Notes: generated by a model not told the origin, from the letters alone. Counted from the stretch's first letter, positions 8,722 to 18,195 are shown. The stretch is 64,000 nucleotides of DNA from Aminiphilus circumscriptus DSM 16581 (GCF_000526375.1 NZ_JAFY01000002.1:372001-436000), one strand, 5' to 3'. Program-made: numbers and translations.

Positions 8722-9579
8722 ATGGTCAAAACGCATGATGTCCGATTCCACTCCGCTCCGTCGTTCCGCAGCACGACCCTTTTCACCCACTCCTTCGGAA
8801 AAGCGGGTTGGTGTTCTCTCTTCGTTCTGGCGTTTCTCCTCTCTCTCCTTTGGGCCGCCAGCGCCTTCGCCCATTTTCAGGTGATCCTTCCGGACAGAAA
8901 CATCATCGCCCAAGGGGAGTCGCGGACGATCACCCTGGACCTCCGTTTCACCCACCCCTTCGAAGGACAGCTCATGAACATGGCCTCACCGCTGCGCTTC
9001 GGCGTCGTCGCCCGGGGAGAGACCACGGACCTTCTGGGCACGCTCGCAAAGGTGGAGCACGCCGGTGGGCTTCTTTCCTGGAAGGGTGCCTTCGACGTCA
9101 CGCGCCCCGGGGACCACATTTTCTTCGTGGAACCCGAGCCCTACTGGGAGCCTGCGGAGGGGAAATACATCGTGCACCTCACGAAAACCGTGGTGAACGC
9201 CTTCGGCATGGAGGAAGGATGGGATGAACCGGCGGGCCTCCGGGCGGAGATCCTGCCCCTCACCCGCCCCTACGGCCTCTGGGCGGGCAATTCCTTCACC
9301 GGGCAGGTTCTCGTGGAGGGGAAACCGCTCGCGGGAGCGGAGGTCGAAGTGGAGTTCCTCAACGACAAAGGCGCCGTGAAAGCCCCGGCGGATCCCTTCG
9401 TTACCCAGGTGGTGAAGACCGACGATCGGGGAATCTTCTCCTACACCATGCCTTGGGGAGGCTGGTGGGGGTTCGCCGCCCTCGCGGAGGCCCCGGAGAC
9501 GAAAAAGGCCCCCGACGGCACCGACGCACCTATCGAGCTCGGCGCCGTGCTCTGGGTGCGGACCGAAAACCGCCCGTAG
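8722..9579 (+). CDS. nikK: NikK-type periplasmic nickel transport component (DUF4198)
   Basis: 285 residues; AGGAGG 8 nt upstream sets this ATG. A long N-terminal region with a hydrophobic core ending in ASAFA before HFQVILP looks like a cleavable signal peptide, so the mature protein begins with a His near its N-terminus. The body is a DUF4198-type beta-rich protein with a Gly/Trp-rich strand near the end (MPWGGWWGFAAL). In ECF-type nickel importers of the NikKMLQO class this subunit accompanies the membrane component. It is the first gene of a five-gene plus-strand operon in that order, the main evidence for the name. Confidence 0.8.
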   Translation: MVKTHDVRFHSAPSFRSTTLFTHSFGKAGWCSLFVLAFLLSLLWAASAFAHFQVILPDRNIIAQGESRTITLDLRFTHPFEGQLMNMASPLRFGVVARGETTDLLGTLAKVEHAGGLLSWKGAFDVTRPGDHIFFVEPEPYWEPAEGKYIVHLTKTVVNAFGMEEGWDEPAGLRAEILPLTRPYGLWAGNSFTGQVLVEGKPLAGAEVEVEFLNDKGAVKAPADPFVTQVVKTDDRGIFSYTMPWGGWWGFAALAEAPETKKAPDGTDAPIELGAVLWVRTENRP

Positions 9580-9645
9580 ACCGGACGCACAAAAAAGAAG
9601 CCTGCCTCTGCAGAAATTTTCGAAGGCAGGGAAAGGATCTCATTC

Positions 9646-10236
9646 ATGCACATCGCGGAAGGAGTACTCTCTTTGCCCGTGCTCGTCACGGGAGGCGCCG
9701 TGGCTGCCCTGGGCACCGCGGTGGGGCTGCGACATCTTGACGCGGACACCATCCCCCGGGCGGGGGTCGTGTCCGCCGCCCTCTTCGCGGCGTCGCTCAT
9801 TCACGTGCGCCTCGGCGCATCGAGCCTGCATCTGGTCCTGAACGGCGTGGCGGGGCTCCTGCTGGGGAGCGCGGTCTTCCCGGCCTTTCTCGTCTCGCTC
9901 TTCCTGCAGGCCGTGCTCTTCCAGTTCGGCGGCCTGCTCGTGCTGGGGGTGAACACGGCGGTCATGGCCTGTTCGGGCTTCGCCGCGGGAATGGCGGCAC
10001 GGTTTCTCCTCCGCCGGGGAACCTCCGCCTTCGTCGCGGGCTGCATCGCCGGAGGCGGAGGACTTCTCGGCGCGGCGCTTCTCGCCGCCGCGGCACTTGC
10101 CGCGAGCGGCGAAGCCTTCGGCGCCGGCGCCCGGCTGCTTCTGGTGGCGCATCTCCCCCTCGCGGCGGTGGAGGCCGCCGTGGGAGGGGGCGTCTGTACC
10201 CTGCTGCTCCGGCGCTTTCCCGATCTGTGGCAATAG
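9646..10236 (+). CDS. nikM: NikM/CbiM substrate-binding membrane component of ECF nickel/cobalt importer
   Basis: 196 residues beginning MHIAEGVLS. The Met-His N-terminus is the conserved metal-coordinating end of the CbiM/NikM family, so the start is secure. Six or seven hydrophobic segments follow, with NTAVMACSGF as a family landmark. This short form lacks an attached CbiN/NikN part, consistent with separate NikK and NikL subunits in the same operon. It binds Ni(II) or Co(II) and passes it inward with help from NikQ and the ATPase NikO. Sequence alone does not separate nickel from cobalt; the NikK/NikL partners favour nickel. Confidence 0.9.
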   Translation: MHIAEGVLSLPVLVTGGAVAALGTAVGLRHLDADTIPRAGVVSAALFAASLIHVRLGASSLHLVLNGVAGLLLGSAVFPAFLVSLFLQAVLFQFGGLLVLGVNTAVMACSGFAAGMAARFLLRRGTSAFVAGCIAGGGGLLGAALLAAAALAASGEAFGAGARLLLVAHLPLAAVEAAVGGGVCTLLLRRFPDLWQ

Positions 10237-10257
10237 GTTCGTGAAGAAAAATCCCCC

Positions 10258-11058
10258 ATGGGAGGCTTTTCCATCGTGAACACATCCGACAACACATTCC
10301 CCGCGCTCCTGGAAATATCCCGAAAAAACCGTTCCGCGGCACGGCGGCATTTCCACACCGACATGTCGCTTGGGACCGCGCTCCTTGTTCTCGGCCTGGC
10401 CCTGCTCGGCCTCACCCTCGCGCCCCGTGCGGGCGAGGCCCACCGTCTCCTCGTCTTCGCCTACATGGAGGGCGGAACCCTCTCGGGCGAGGCCTACTTC
10501 AACGACGGCGCCCCGGTAAAGCAATGCCCCGTGTCCGTCACCGACGACGAGGGGCGGGAAACCGTCTCGGGAACCACCGACGAGGGAGGCCGCTTCGCCC
10601 TCGTTCTTCCCGAGGGGTTTCCGGCGAAGACGCTCCTCGTCTCCGTGAACGGCGGCGGCGGCCACAAGGGAACATTCCGCCTCGACATGCCCGATGCCGG
10701 CTCTCCCCCGGGAAACGTCGCCCCGGCTGCGGGAACAGCCTCCGGTACCGTCCTGGCGGAGCAAACCCCGCAGCCCTCGCCGCCCGAGGCTCCCTCCAGC
10801 GCGCTTCCCTCCCCGGAAGCACTGGAAACGTTTTTCACCGCGACGCTGGAGAAGGCTCTCGACGAAAACGCCGCCCTTCGGCGCGTGGCTCTTCTGGAGG
10901 GAAAACTCGCGACTCTCCAGGAAGAGCTTCTCGTCCTTCGCCGGGAACTCGCCGGACCACGCATACCGGAAATCCTCGGCGGAATAGGGTACATCATCGG
11001 CATCACCGGAGCCGCGCTCTGGGCGCTTTCGCGCAAAGGCGGGAGCGAAAAGAGATGA
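10258..11058 (+). CDS. nikL: NikL-type accessory component of the nickel importer
   Basis: Up to 266 residues. A hydrophobic segment (LLVLGLALLGLTLAP) precedes GEAHRLLVFAYMEGG, so the chain is exported. The middle is a carboxypeptidase-regulatory-like beta domain (GTTDEGGRFALVLPEG). A Pro/Ala-rich linker, a coiled-coil-like region (~190-225) and a C-terminal membrane helix (GGIGYIIGITGAALWAL) follow. This matches NikL of NikKMLQO systems. The start is uncertain: the ATG at 10258 has only GAAGAA upstream, and an ATG at 10363 would begin close to the signal sequence. Its stop overlaps the nikQ start by ATGA. Confidence 0.75.
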   Translation: MGGFSIVNTSDNTFPALLEISRKNRSAARRHFHTDMSLGTALLVLGLALLGLTLAPRAGEAHRLLVFAYMEGGTLSGEAYFNDGAPVKQCPVSVTDDEGRETVSGTTDEGGRFALVLPEGFPAKTLLVSVNGGGGHKGTFRLDMPDAGSPPGNVAPAAGTASGTVLAEQTPQPSPPEAPSSALPSPEALETFFTATLEKALDENAALRRVALLEGKLATLQEELLVLRRELAGPRIPEILGGIGYIIGITGAALWALSRKGGSEKR

Positions 11059-11933
11059 GCGGATACATTCCGCCTGCAAAAAGCCCGCACCCGGAATGCC
11101 GGAAAGCGGAAGGAGCCGCCGGACGCGCACGGCGCGATCCGGGCGACTTCCGCTCCTTGTCGACCTTTGGATGGGCCGATACCGAAGGGGTTTGCTGCGC
11201 CTCCCTTGCCCCGAAGCGGGGAGGCAAAACGGACAGCACCGACAACGTGCCGCTTCTGGAAAAGCTGCCCCCCGCCTCCCGGGTGCTTCTTGCGGTGTGT
11301 TTCGCCTGCGCGACCACTCTGGCTACGTCCCTTTCCGCCCAGGCGCTCCTTCTGGTCTACGGAGGCGCGCTGCTCCTCCTCTCCGGAGTCTCTCCGGGCC
11401 ATGCAGCGCAGCGTCTCCTGCCCCTGTGGGGCATGCTTCTCCTCCTCTGGGTGACCCTTCCCTTCGGTGCGCCCTCCCTCCGGGAAGGGGTCGTTTTCGC
11501 CCTTGCGGTGACGCTCAAGGCGACGGGGGCGCTCCTGGCCTTTCTCGCGCTACTGGGAACGCTGCCGCCGGAAGAGCTGTTCCGCACTCTGGGCCGTTTC
11601 GGCGTGCCCCCCAAGCTGCTCCTGCTCTTCCACTTCACCCACCGTTACGCCTTCGTCTTCCGGGACGAGGCAGAGCGTGTCCTCAAGGCCATGCGCCTTC
11701 GCGGCTTTGCCGCGGGCCTGTCGCGGGAGAGCCTTCGCGGATGGGGATACCTGGTGGGGAGCATTCTGGGGCGAAGCCTGGACCGGGCGGAGCGTGTCGC
11801 GGCGGCCATGCGCCTTCGTGGTTTTACGGGAACGCTGCCGGCCATCGAGGAACCGCTTCCCCGGGGCAAGCGCCTCTGGACCGCCGGAGCGGTGGCCGCA
11901 CCGCTTTTGTGCATCCTTCTCCTGGCGCAATGA
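11055..11933 (+). CDS. nikQ: NikQ/CbiQ transmembrane (T) component of ECF importer
   Basis: 292 residues; the ATG overlaps the nikL stop. The first ~75 residues are polar and atypical. Then come about five membrane helices and the coupling region with two Ala-Met-Arg-Leu-Arg-Gly signatures (KAMRLRGFAAG and AAMRLRGFTG), which dock onto the ATPase. The HRYAFVFRDEAERV block between helices is also typical. The long polar N-terminal extension could be real or could mean translation begins further in, for instance near the LLEKLPPASR segment. Confidence 0.88.
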   Translation: MSGYIPPAKSPHPECRKAEGAAGRARRDPGDFRSLSTFGWADTEGVCCASLAPKRGGKTDSTDNVPLLEKLPPASRVLLAVCFACATTLATSLSAQALLLVYGGALLLLSGVSPGHAAQRLLPLWGMLLLLWVTLPFGAPSLREGVVFALAVTLKATGALLAFLALLGTLPPEELFRTLGRFGVPPKLLLLFHFTHRYAFVFRDEAERVLKAMRLRGFAAGLSRESLRGWGYLVGSILGRSLDRAERVAAAMRLRGFTGTLPAIEEPLPRGKRLWTAGAVAAPLLCILLLAQ

Positions 11934-12685
11934 CCGCTTCTCGTACAGGCTCCGTCTCCTCAGGGCCGCCGCTCCTCGAGGCACGCACGCTCTCCTTCGC
12001 CTATCCCCGCCAGAGGGAGATCCTCCGGAACGTCTCCCTCACCCTGCGTGCAGGAGAACGGCGATGTCTCCGAGGGAGCAACGGCTCTGGCAAGACCACG
12101 CTTCTGCATCTTTTGGTGGGACTGCTCCGCCCGATGGAAGGGGAGATCCTCTTCGACGGAGCGCCCGTGACGGACAGACAGAACCTCGCCCGTCTCCGCG
12201 CCTCCGTGGGGCTGCTCTTCCAGGATCCGGACGACATGCTCTTCTGCCCGTCCCTTCTGGAGGACGTGGCCTTCGGCCCGCTCAACCTCGGCGTTTCCAG
12301 GGAAGAAGCCCGCAGGAGATCCCTCGAGGTTCTGGAACGGCTCGGCCTGACGCATCTCGCCTCCCGCCCTCCCTACGCGCTTTCGGGGGGGGAGAAACGC
12401 CTCGGCGCCCTGGCGGCGCTCCTCTCCATGGAGCCGAAGATCCTCCTCCTGGACGAACCAACCGGAGGCTTGGATGAAAGGGCCTGGAACGTGCTTGTGG
12501 AAGAGCTTTCCCGAAATTCCGCGGCGCTGCTCGTGGCCTCCCACGACGAGGCATTCCTCACCGCCGTCGCCCCCGAGGGGTTTCTGCTCCGGGAGGGAAC
12601 GCTCGCCTCATTTCCTCCTGAAGAGAGTCTCCGGGAGCATCACCCCGCCACGACGCAGCAGCGCCCCCGCCGCTTCGCTTCGTAG
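11930..12685 (+). CDS. nikO: NikO/CbiO ATP-binding component of ECF importer
   Basis: 251 residues, starting at an ATGA overlap with nikQ. It is a complete ABC ATPase: Walker A GSNGSGKTT, Q-loop LLFQDPDDMLF (the ECF-type QDPDD), signature ALSGGEKRLG, Walker B ILLLDEPTG, and switch His in VASHDE. The last 15 codons overlap, on the opposite strand, the tail of a decayed GGDEF gene, so the C-terminus is probably not conserved. It energises nickel uptake with NikM and NikQ. Confidence 0.92.
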   Translation: MTASRTGSVSSGPPLLEARTLSFAYPRQREILRNVSLTLRAGERRCLRGSNGSGKTTLLHLLVGLLRPMEGEILFDGAPVTDRQNLARLRASVGLLFQDPDDMLFCPSLLEDVAFGPLNLGVSREEARRRSLEVLERLGLTHLASRPPYALSGGEKRLGALAALLSMEPKILLLDEPTGGLDERAWNVLVEELSRNSAALLVASHDEAFLTAVAPEGFLLREGTLASFPPEESLREHHPATTQQRPRRFAS

Positions 12686-13160
12686 AGACGGCGGTCCGCC
12701 AGGGCAATCAGGAGATCTTTCGAGAGCGCACCGCGAAGGCTCTCTTCCTCGACGGAGGACGGAGGCAATCCCGACTCTGAAGGACACACTGAGGGATTCG
12801 TTTCCCCGCGGAAAAGGAATGTGGCGCGTGCGGGCCAGCAGACCAACGTACGATATACGGAAGCCCGAAGTCCTCTTCCGGGAAAAAACAGAGGAAGCCC
12901 TGAATAAAGACCTTTCGCTTTCCCTTGACTCGGGTCGCATCAGGCTCTGCGAAGCGCCCTGCGGGGCTGACGCAGCCTTATTCAGAGATTTCCAGAATGA
13001 ATGCTTCGCCCCCGAAACGCCCCACCACATCCTCCGGCCCCAGATGCACCTCGAACAGCTCCACGAGCCCCCGAAGCACCGCGTCACCGGCGGGATGTCC
13101 GTAGGTTTCGTTAATCTTCTTAAAATGCTCCAGATCAAGAAAGGTCATGGGGCAAAACAA
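12640..13160 (-). pseudogene. decayed GGDEF-domain gene interrupted by a 100-bp repeat element
   Basis: The 5' part reads TFLDLEHFKKINETYGHPAG and continues to VVGRFGGEAFILEI, a clear GGDEF half-domain. It ends in a stop supplied by the inserted element (12893-12992). Beyond the element the GGDEF reading resumes in pieces: an LFPEEDFGL-like stretch, then SLSVSFRVGIASV in another frame, then IALADRRLYEAKRRGR in a third. These are the missing second half of the domain with at least two further frameshifts. No N-terminal sensor remains. The tail overlaps the 3' end of nikO on the opposite strand. It is non-functional on this reading. Confidence 0.75.
12893..12992 (+). repeat. 100-bp MITE-like element, copy 1 (inverse orientation)
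   Basis: One of six 100-bp copies in the window. The target duplication is CAGA on both sides (12889-12892 and 12993-12996). It has four substitutions from the consensus, two of which it shares with copy 4. It sits inside the GGDEF remnant and supplies its premature stop. Confidence 0.9.
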
Positions 13161-13235
13161 AAGAGCGCCCCTTCTTTCCTTACATGGGATATCCTCCGGA
13201 GAGCATGCTCCGTGAGTCTTTACGATACCGAAAAC

Positions 13236-13245
13236 TACCGATGTA
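13236..13245 (+). promoter_or_regulatory. cop-box-like palindrome upstream of copA
   Basis: TACCGATGTA matches the CopY-type operator pattern TACANNTGTA at all but one position. It lies about 115 bp before the copA start in an unusually AT-rich stretch (13200-13320) that also contains CTATATATTT, a possible -10 region. No CopY-like gene is in the window, so this is only a suggestion. Confidence 0.25.
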
Positions 13246-13360
13246 GGGTATCTGCTCTCTCTGATAGACTCTACGCTATATATTTCCTACTATTCTGGTA
13301 GAATTAGTCTATCTCTCTTCACGACAACGCTGCAAAAGCCATAACCAAGGAGGAATTTCC

Positions 13361-15856
13361 GTGACGGAGACGACGAAGAAGGTCACCCTCGACGTGGGAG
13401 GCATGCACTGCACCGCCTGCGCCGCTTCGGTGGAAAGGGCCTTGCGGAAACTCGACGGTGTGCGGGAGGCATCGGTGAACTTTCCCCTGCATCTCGCCGT
13501 TGTCGAGGCCGATGCGGGCCTCGATCCGACCCTGTTCGTCACAGCGGTGGAAAAACTCGGCTTTACCGCACTGGTGAAGGAGAATCCCCTCTCCGGAGGT
13601 GCACGGCGCCTGAGCTTTTCCGTGGAGGGGATGCACTGCGCCGCCTGCGCACGCACGCTGGAGCGGGAGCTGACCAAGGTGACGGGGGTCCGCGCCGCAT
13701 CGGTGAACTTTCCCCAGAAGCGGGCCTTCGTGGAAGCCGACCCGGAAGGGATCTCCGCCGGGGCGCTCGAAGAGGCGGCGGGCAAGGTCGGCTTTGCGCT
13801 GAAACCCCTGGCGAAATCCACCGAGGCGGAGGATCTGGCGGGCAAGGAACTCGCCGAGGCGAAACGTCGCATGATCTTTGCCTGGAGCCTGGGCATTCCC
13901 TCGGCGATCCTCATGATCCTCCACGAGATGGGGATCAAGATTCCGCCGGACCTCACCCAGCATCTCCTGCTGGAGCAGCTCCTGAGCGGAGCCATCATCT
14001 TCTGGGCGGGCTGGGACACCATCTCCCGGGCGTTCAAGCAGATCCTTCGCCTGCAGACGAGCATGGACACTCTCATCACCCTCGGCACGCTGGCTTCCTT
14101 CGCGTCGGGACTCCTGAAGATCGCCGGGCTGCCCGTGGTGAGCTACGCCATGGTGGGTGGCATGATCATGGCCTTCCACCTCACCGGGCGTTACCTGGAG
14201 ACGGGAGCGCGCACCCGGGCGACGAAGGAGATCGCCAAACTGCTCGAGATGGGCGCCAAACGCGCCACGGTGGAGCGGAACGGTTCCGTCGTCGAGGTGG
14301 ACGTGGAGGAACTCGTCCCCGGCGACGTGATGCGCGTCCGCCCCGGAGAGAAGATCCCCCAGGACGGCGAGATCGTGGAGGGAACGAGCAGCATCGACGA
14401 GTCCATGATCTCCGGCGAGCCGCTGCCGGTGGTCCGCAAGGCCGGAGAGGCCGTCACGGGGGCGACCATCAATCTCGACGGCTTCTTGCGCATCCGGGTC
14501 ACCCGCATCGGCGCGGAGTCCTTCCTCTCCCAGATCATCTCCCTCGTCCAGGAGGCCCAGGGGACGAAGGTGCCCATCCAGGCCTTCGCGGACCGCATCA
14601 CCTCGGTGTTCGTGCCCGTCGTCACCGTTCTGTCGGCGCTCTCCTTCGCACTGCTCTTCTTCTTCCCCAACGTGTTCGCACCCTTCATCGCCGCGGCCTC
14701 CCGGCTTCTTCCCTGGATTCCGCCGGACATGCCCGTCTTCTCCAGGGCACTCTCGGCGGCCATCGCCACGCTGGTCATCGCCTGCCCCTGCGCGCTCGGG
14801 CTCGCCACACCCACGGCGCTCATGGTGGGCACGGGCATGTCCGCCAAACGGGGCGTTCTCTTCCGGAACGGCGAAGCCGTGCAGACCATGAAGGCCGTGG
14901 ACGTGGTGCTCCTTGACAAGACCGGAACGGTCACCCTCGGGCGCCCCAAGGTCGAGCGCATTGCTCCTGCCCCGGGAATGACCGAGGCGGATCTCCTCCG
15001 TCTCGCCCTGGCGCTGGAGACTCCCTCGGAGCATCCCCTGAGCCGGGCCATCGTGGAACACGCCGCAACGGCGGGCATGACCGCCGAGCCGGTGGAGCGC
15101 TTTCAGGTGACACCCGGGCGAGGCGTGAGCGGCGTGGTGGACGGAAGGACGGTCTACGCGGGAAATCTCGCGTGGCTCTCCGAGACGAACTCCGACGCGT
15201 CCCCCGGAAAAAGCATTCTTTCCGACGAACTCACCCGGGTACTCGAAGAGGGCACCGCCGCCGCCGCCACACCGGTGTTGCTCTGGGACGAGGAGCGCGT
15301 GCTCGGCCTCTTCCTTCTCGCCGACGAGATCAAGCCCGAGAGCGTCGCCTCGGTGGAGCGCCTTCGGCACATGGGCAAGAAAGTGGTGCTCGTCACCGGA
15401 GACGTGCGGCGCTCCGCGGAACGCATCGGCGCCATGCTCGGCATGGACGAGATCGTGGCGGAAGTTCTCCCCCAGGACAAGATGAGCGTGGTGGAACGCT
15501 TCCAGGCCGCGGGACACACCGTGGCCATGGTGGGAGACGGCATCAACGACGCCCCGGCCCTCAAGAAGGCGAACGTCGGAATCGCCATGGGCACGGGAAC
15601 GGACATCGCCCGGGAGGCCGGGGACGTGGTGCTCGTCCGGGGCAATCTGGAATCCCTCGTGGAGGCCTTCCTCATCGCCGACGCCATGTTCCGGAAGATC
15701 CGGCAGAACCTCTTCTGGGCCTTCTTCTACAACGTGGTGGCCATCCCCCTGGCCTTCGTGGGACTTCTCCATCCCCTTCTCGCCGAGGCAGCCATGGCAC
15801 TGAGTTCCATCAACGTGGTGACCAACTCTCTGCGCCTCCGCAAGCTCCGGCTCTGA
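13361..15856 (+). CDS. copA: copper-translocating P1B-type ATPase
   Basis: 831 residues from GTG with AAGGAGG upstream. Two N-terminal HMA domains carry [12 protein letters not shown] and [12 protein letters not shown] metal sites. The P-type core is complete: SGEPLPV actuator loop, CPC in [24 protein letters not shown] phosphorylation site, SEHPLSRAI nucleotide-site HP, and [10 protein letters not shown] hinge. Eight membrane segments are expected. The CPC and C-terminal membrane motifs fit Cu(I) export (CopA). It is followed after 270 bp by a copper-handling fusion protein, supporting a copper-resistance unit. Confidence 0.95.
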   Translation: MTETTKKVTLDVGGMHCTACAASVERALRKLDGVREASVNFPLHLAVVEADAGLDPTLFVTAVEKLGFTALVKENPLSGGARRLSFSVEGMHCAACARTLERELTKVTGVRAASVNFPQKRAFVEADPEGISAGALEEAAGKVGFALKPLAKSTEAEDLAGKELAEAKRRMIFAWSLGIPSAILMILHEMGIKIPPDLTQHLLLEQLLSGAIIFWAGWDTISRAFKQILRLQTSMDTLITLGTLASFASGLLKIAGLPVVSYAMVGGMIMAFHLTGRYLETGARTRATKEIAKLLEMGAKRATVERNGSVVEVDVEELVPGDVMRVRPGEKIPQDGEIVEGTSSIDESMISGEPLPVVRKAGEAVTGATINLDGFLRIRVTRIGAESFLSQIISLVQEAQGTKVPIQAFADRITSVFVPVVTVLSALSFALLFFFPNVFAPFIAAASRLLPWIPPDMPVFSRALSAAIATLVIACPCALGLATPTALMVGTGMSAKRGVLFRNGEAVQTMKAVDVVLLDKTGTVTLGRPKVERIAPAPGMTEADLLRLALALETPSEHPLSRAIVEHAATAGMTAEPVERFQVTPGRGVSGVVDGRTVYAGNLAWLSETNSDASPGKSILSDELTRVLEEGTAAAATPVLLWDEERVLGLFLLADEIKPESVASVERLRHMGKKVVLVTGDVRRSAERIGAMLGMDEIVAEVLPQDKMSVVERFQAAGHTVAMVGDGINDAPALKKANVGIAMGTGTDIAREAGDVVLVRGNLESLVEAFLIADAMFRKIRQNLFWAFFYNVVAIPLAFVGLLHPLLAEAAMALSSINVVTNSLRLRKLRL

Positions 15857-16127
15857 TTCCGGACCGTGGACCGGGGGCGGAAAAACTCGGCGCGGCGCTG
15901 AAAAAACGCGTTGCGCTTCCCGGCGGGGAACGTAGAGACAAAACGCGTCAGACAGGGAATGCATGGTGACATGTGAGCAAGGCACGGAAAAAGAATGCGT
16001 CATGACCGCCGAGGATTTCTTTCCTTGATGGATGGCGAAATCCGATGGTCGATGCTGTTCGGGAGAAATCGCGGGCTTCCTTGGGGTAGCAAGAGGAGCC
16101 TGCGTTTGAGGAGGGATGGAGACGATC

Positions 16128-17960
16128 ATGGCAGGAAAAGACGAAAAACGAACAGAATCGAAAAGCCCGGAAGAGGCGACGCCTCCGAAGAAGGGCTCGG
16201 CAAGGGCACAAGAAACCCCGGATGCCGCAACGGAGGCGAAAACTCCAGCGCCTGCGCCGCGGAAGAACGAGCCGGAGCCCCAGGTGCGTCTCTTCGTCCG
16301 GGGCATGCACTGCCCCGCCTGCGAAGCCCTCGTGGCGGAACGGATCGGTGAACTGCCCGGTGTGCGGCATGTGCGCGCCTCCCTGGCGGAGGGAACGGTG
16401 ACGGTCACCCTCGCGAAGCCGGAGCACTCGGCGGCTTCCGGAACGCACGAAAACGGCGGGGCGGCGCCGCAGGATCCGCCGGAAACGAGAGCATCGCAGG
16501 CCCTCTCCCCGGAGAAACTCGGGGAACTCTTCGCCGACCAGGGGTATCTCTTCGCCGAAACCCCCTTTGACGACGCGGGGGGACGTCTCCGGGAGTTCGC
16601 CCTCGCCGGAGGTGCGGTCCTCCTCGCGGCGGCGTTCTTTCTTTTTCTGGAGCACAGCGGCATCCTTCATCTCGTCCTCGTGGACACGTCGTCGGCGCTT
16701 CCCGCCTTCGTCCTCTTCGGCCTGCTCGCGGGCATTTCGAGCTGTGCCGCTCTCGTGGGAGGGCTGGTGCTCTCCGTCTCCCGCTCCTGGGGGACCGACG
16801 GAAACGGGAAATCGTGTCTGTCCTTCAACCTCGGCCGCCTCGTCGCCTACGGCGCGGCGGGGGCACTTCTCGGATCGCTGGGAAGTGCCTTCCGGATCTC
16901 CGCTCCCGCCGCGGCGCTTCTGGTCTTCGCCGTCTCCTTCGTCATGGCGGCTCTGGGGCTCCAGATGCTCGGCGTTCCCGGCGCGGAGCGACTCCGCCTC
17001 CCCTTTTCGGGAGAGGGAACGTCCCGAAAGGGAAAGGGCACCCGGACACCCTTTCTCCTCGGCGCCTCCACGGTGTTCCTTCCCTGCGGCTTCTCCATCA
17101 CCGTCCAGGGCGTGGCGCTTTTGTCGGGCGACCCGTTCCGGGGAGCCCTGGTCATGCTCGCCTTCGCCCTCGGAACAGCGCCCTCCCTGCTGGCCATCGG
17201 CATCGCCGGAACACGCTTTCTGTCGCATCCGCGCTTCTCCCGACTCGCGGGGCGCATCGCGGGAGCGCTCGTCCTCATGGCGGCGCTCTACAACGTGAAC
17301 GCCCAGCTCAATGTCCTGAGCATGCCCTCCTTAAGCGATCTGCCCTTCTTCCGCACCGCACCGGAGCAGGCCTCCGCCGTGCCCCTCGCTCCGGAGGCTC
17401 CGGCGACATCCCAGGCAACTCCCGCATCGCGTTTCCCGAACGACGCGGGCATCACGGGAAGTACCTGCTGCACCGTGGAGCCCGAAGCTCCTGCGCCATC
17501 TCCCCCGAGCGGACGCTTTCCGAGCGATGCGGGGTTCGGCGGCGCCTGCTGTTCCGTCGCGGAACCCGGCGCAGCCTCCCAGGACAGTTCATGCTGCACC
17601 GCCGGTGCGGCGCCGGACGGAAGCCCCATCACCGGTCAGCCCGCACCGACGGGTGCGCCACTTCGTTCCGAGACGCCACCACCCCAGGCGGCACAGCGCA
17701 TCATCATGGCCGCCGGAGCCCGGAGTTACACGCCGAACGTCTTCCAGGTGAAGGCGGGCGTCCCCGTGCGCTGGGAGATCACGGACGGAGGATTCAGCGG
17801 CTGCACCAACGCCGTCATGGCCAGGGGGCTCTTCAACGGAACGCTCCCCCTCGTCCGGGGAGGCACGGCGGTGGCGGAGTTCACCCCGGAAAAGCCGGGG
17901 CGCTACAAGTTCAGTTGTTGGATGGGCATGGTCTCGGGAATCATCGAGGTTCTTCCATAA
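16128..17960 (+). CDS. HMA / DsbD-like membrane / cupredoxin fusion protein with CC-repeat linker
   Basis: About 610 residues. A charged N-terminal tail leads to an HMA domain (RGMHCPACEALVAERIGELP, ~65-105). A six-helix membrane domain of the TauE/SafE or DsbD_2 type follows (~155-400, with NLGRLVAYGAAGALLG and FLPCGFSITVQG). A Pro/Ala-rich linker then carries three CC pairs in near-repeats (STCC, GACC, SSCC, with RFPNDAG / RFPSDAG spacers). A C-terminal cupredoxin-like domain with SGCTNAVM and FSCWMGMVSG closes the chain. It probably takes up, relays or exports copper across the membrane. GGAG 6 nt before this ATG supports the start; another lies 4 codons upstream. Confidence 0.85.
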   Translation: MAGKDEKRTESKSPEEATPPKKGSARAQETPDAATEAKTPAPAPRKNEPEPQVRLFVRGMHCPACEALVAERIGELPGVRHVRASLAEGTVTVTLAKPEHSAASGTHENGGAAPQDPPETRASQALSPEKLGELFADQGYLFAETPFDDAGGRLREFALAGGAVLLAAAFFLFLEHSGILHLVLVDTSSALPAFVLFGLLAGISSCAALVGGLVLSVSRSWGTDGNGKSCLSFNLGRLVAYGAAGALLGSLGSAFRISAPAAALLVFAVSFVMAALGLQMLGVPGAERLRLPFSGEGTSRKGKGTRTPFLLGASTVFLPCGFSITVQGVALLSGDPFRGALVMLAFALGTAPSLLAIGIAGTRFLSHPRFSRLAGRIAGALVLMAALYNVNAQLNVLSMPSLSDLPFFRTAPEQASAVPLAPEAPATSQATPASRFPNDAGITGSTCCTVEPEAPAPSPPSGRFPSDAGFGGACCSVAEPGAASQDSSCCTAGAAPDGSPITGQPAPTGAPLRSETPPPQAAQRIIMAAGARSYTPNVFQVKAGVPVRWEITDGGFSGCTNAVMARGLFNGTLPLVRGGTAVAEFTPEKPGRYKFSCWMGMVSGIIEVLP

Positions 17961-17971
17961 AAAAAAGGAAA

Positions 17972-18071
17972 GGAATCTCTGAATAAGGCTGCGTCAACCC
18001 CGCAGGGTGCCTCGCAGAGCCTGATGCGACCCGAGTCAAGGGAAAGCGAAAGGCCTTTATTCAGAGCTTCC
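17972..18071 (+). repeat. 100-bp MITE-like element, copy 2
   Basis: Exactly 100 bp, flanked by GAAA at 17968-17971 and 18072-18075. It starts GGAATCTCTGAATAA and ends with the near-complement. It has two substitutions from the consensus. It lies 11 bp after the stop of the HMA fusion gene. Confidence 0.9.
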
Positions 18072-18195
18072 GAAACTCTTCCCGAAAACCGCACAATGCG
18101 GCGAGAAACGGAACGGACAAAACGGCGGGGCGGAAAAGCAGAGCAGAGATGAAGCGACATTCCTCCCGGGAGAGCAAACCCTTTCCGGATCGACA

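Noticed and set aside
13319-16663. Very long open frame (over 1,100 codons) antisense to copA and the fusion gene
   Set aside because: It mirrors codon bias of the high-GC sense genes, has no recognisable domains and is rich in Arg, His and Gly, as antisense frames are. The sense genes have clear families.
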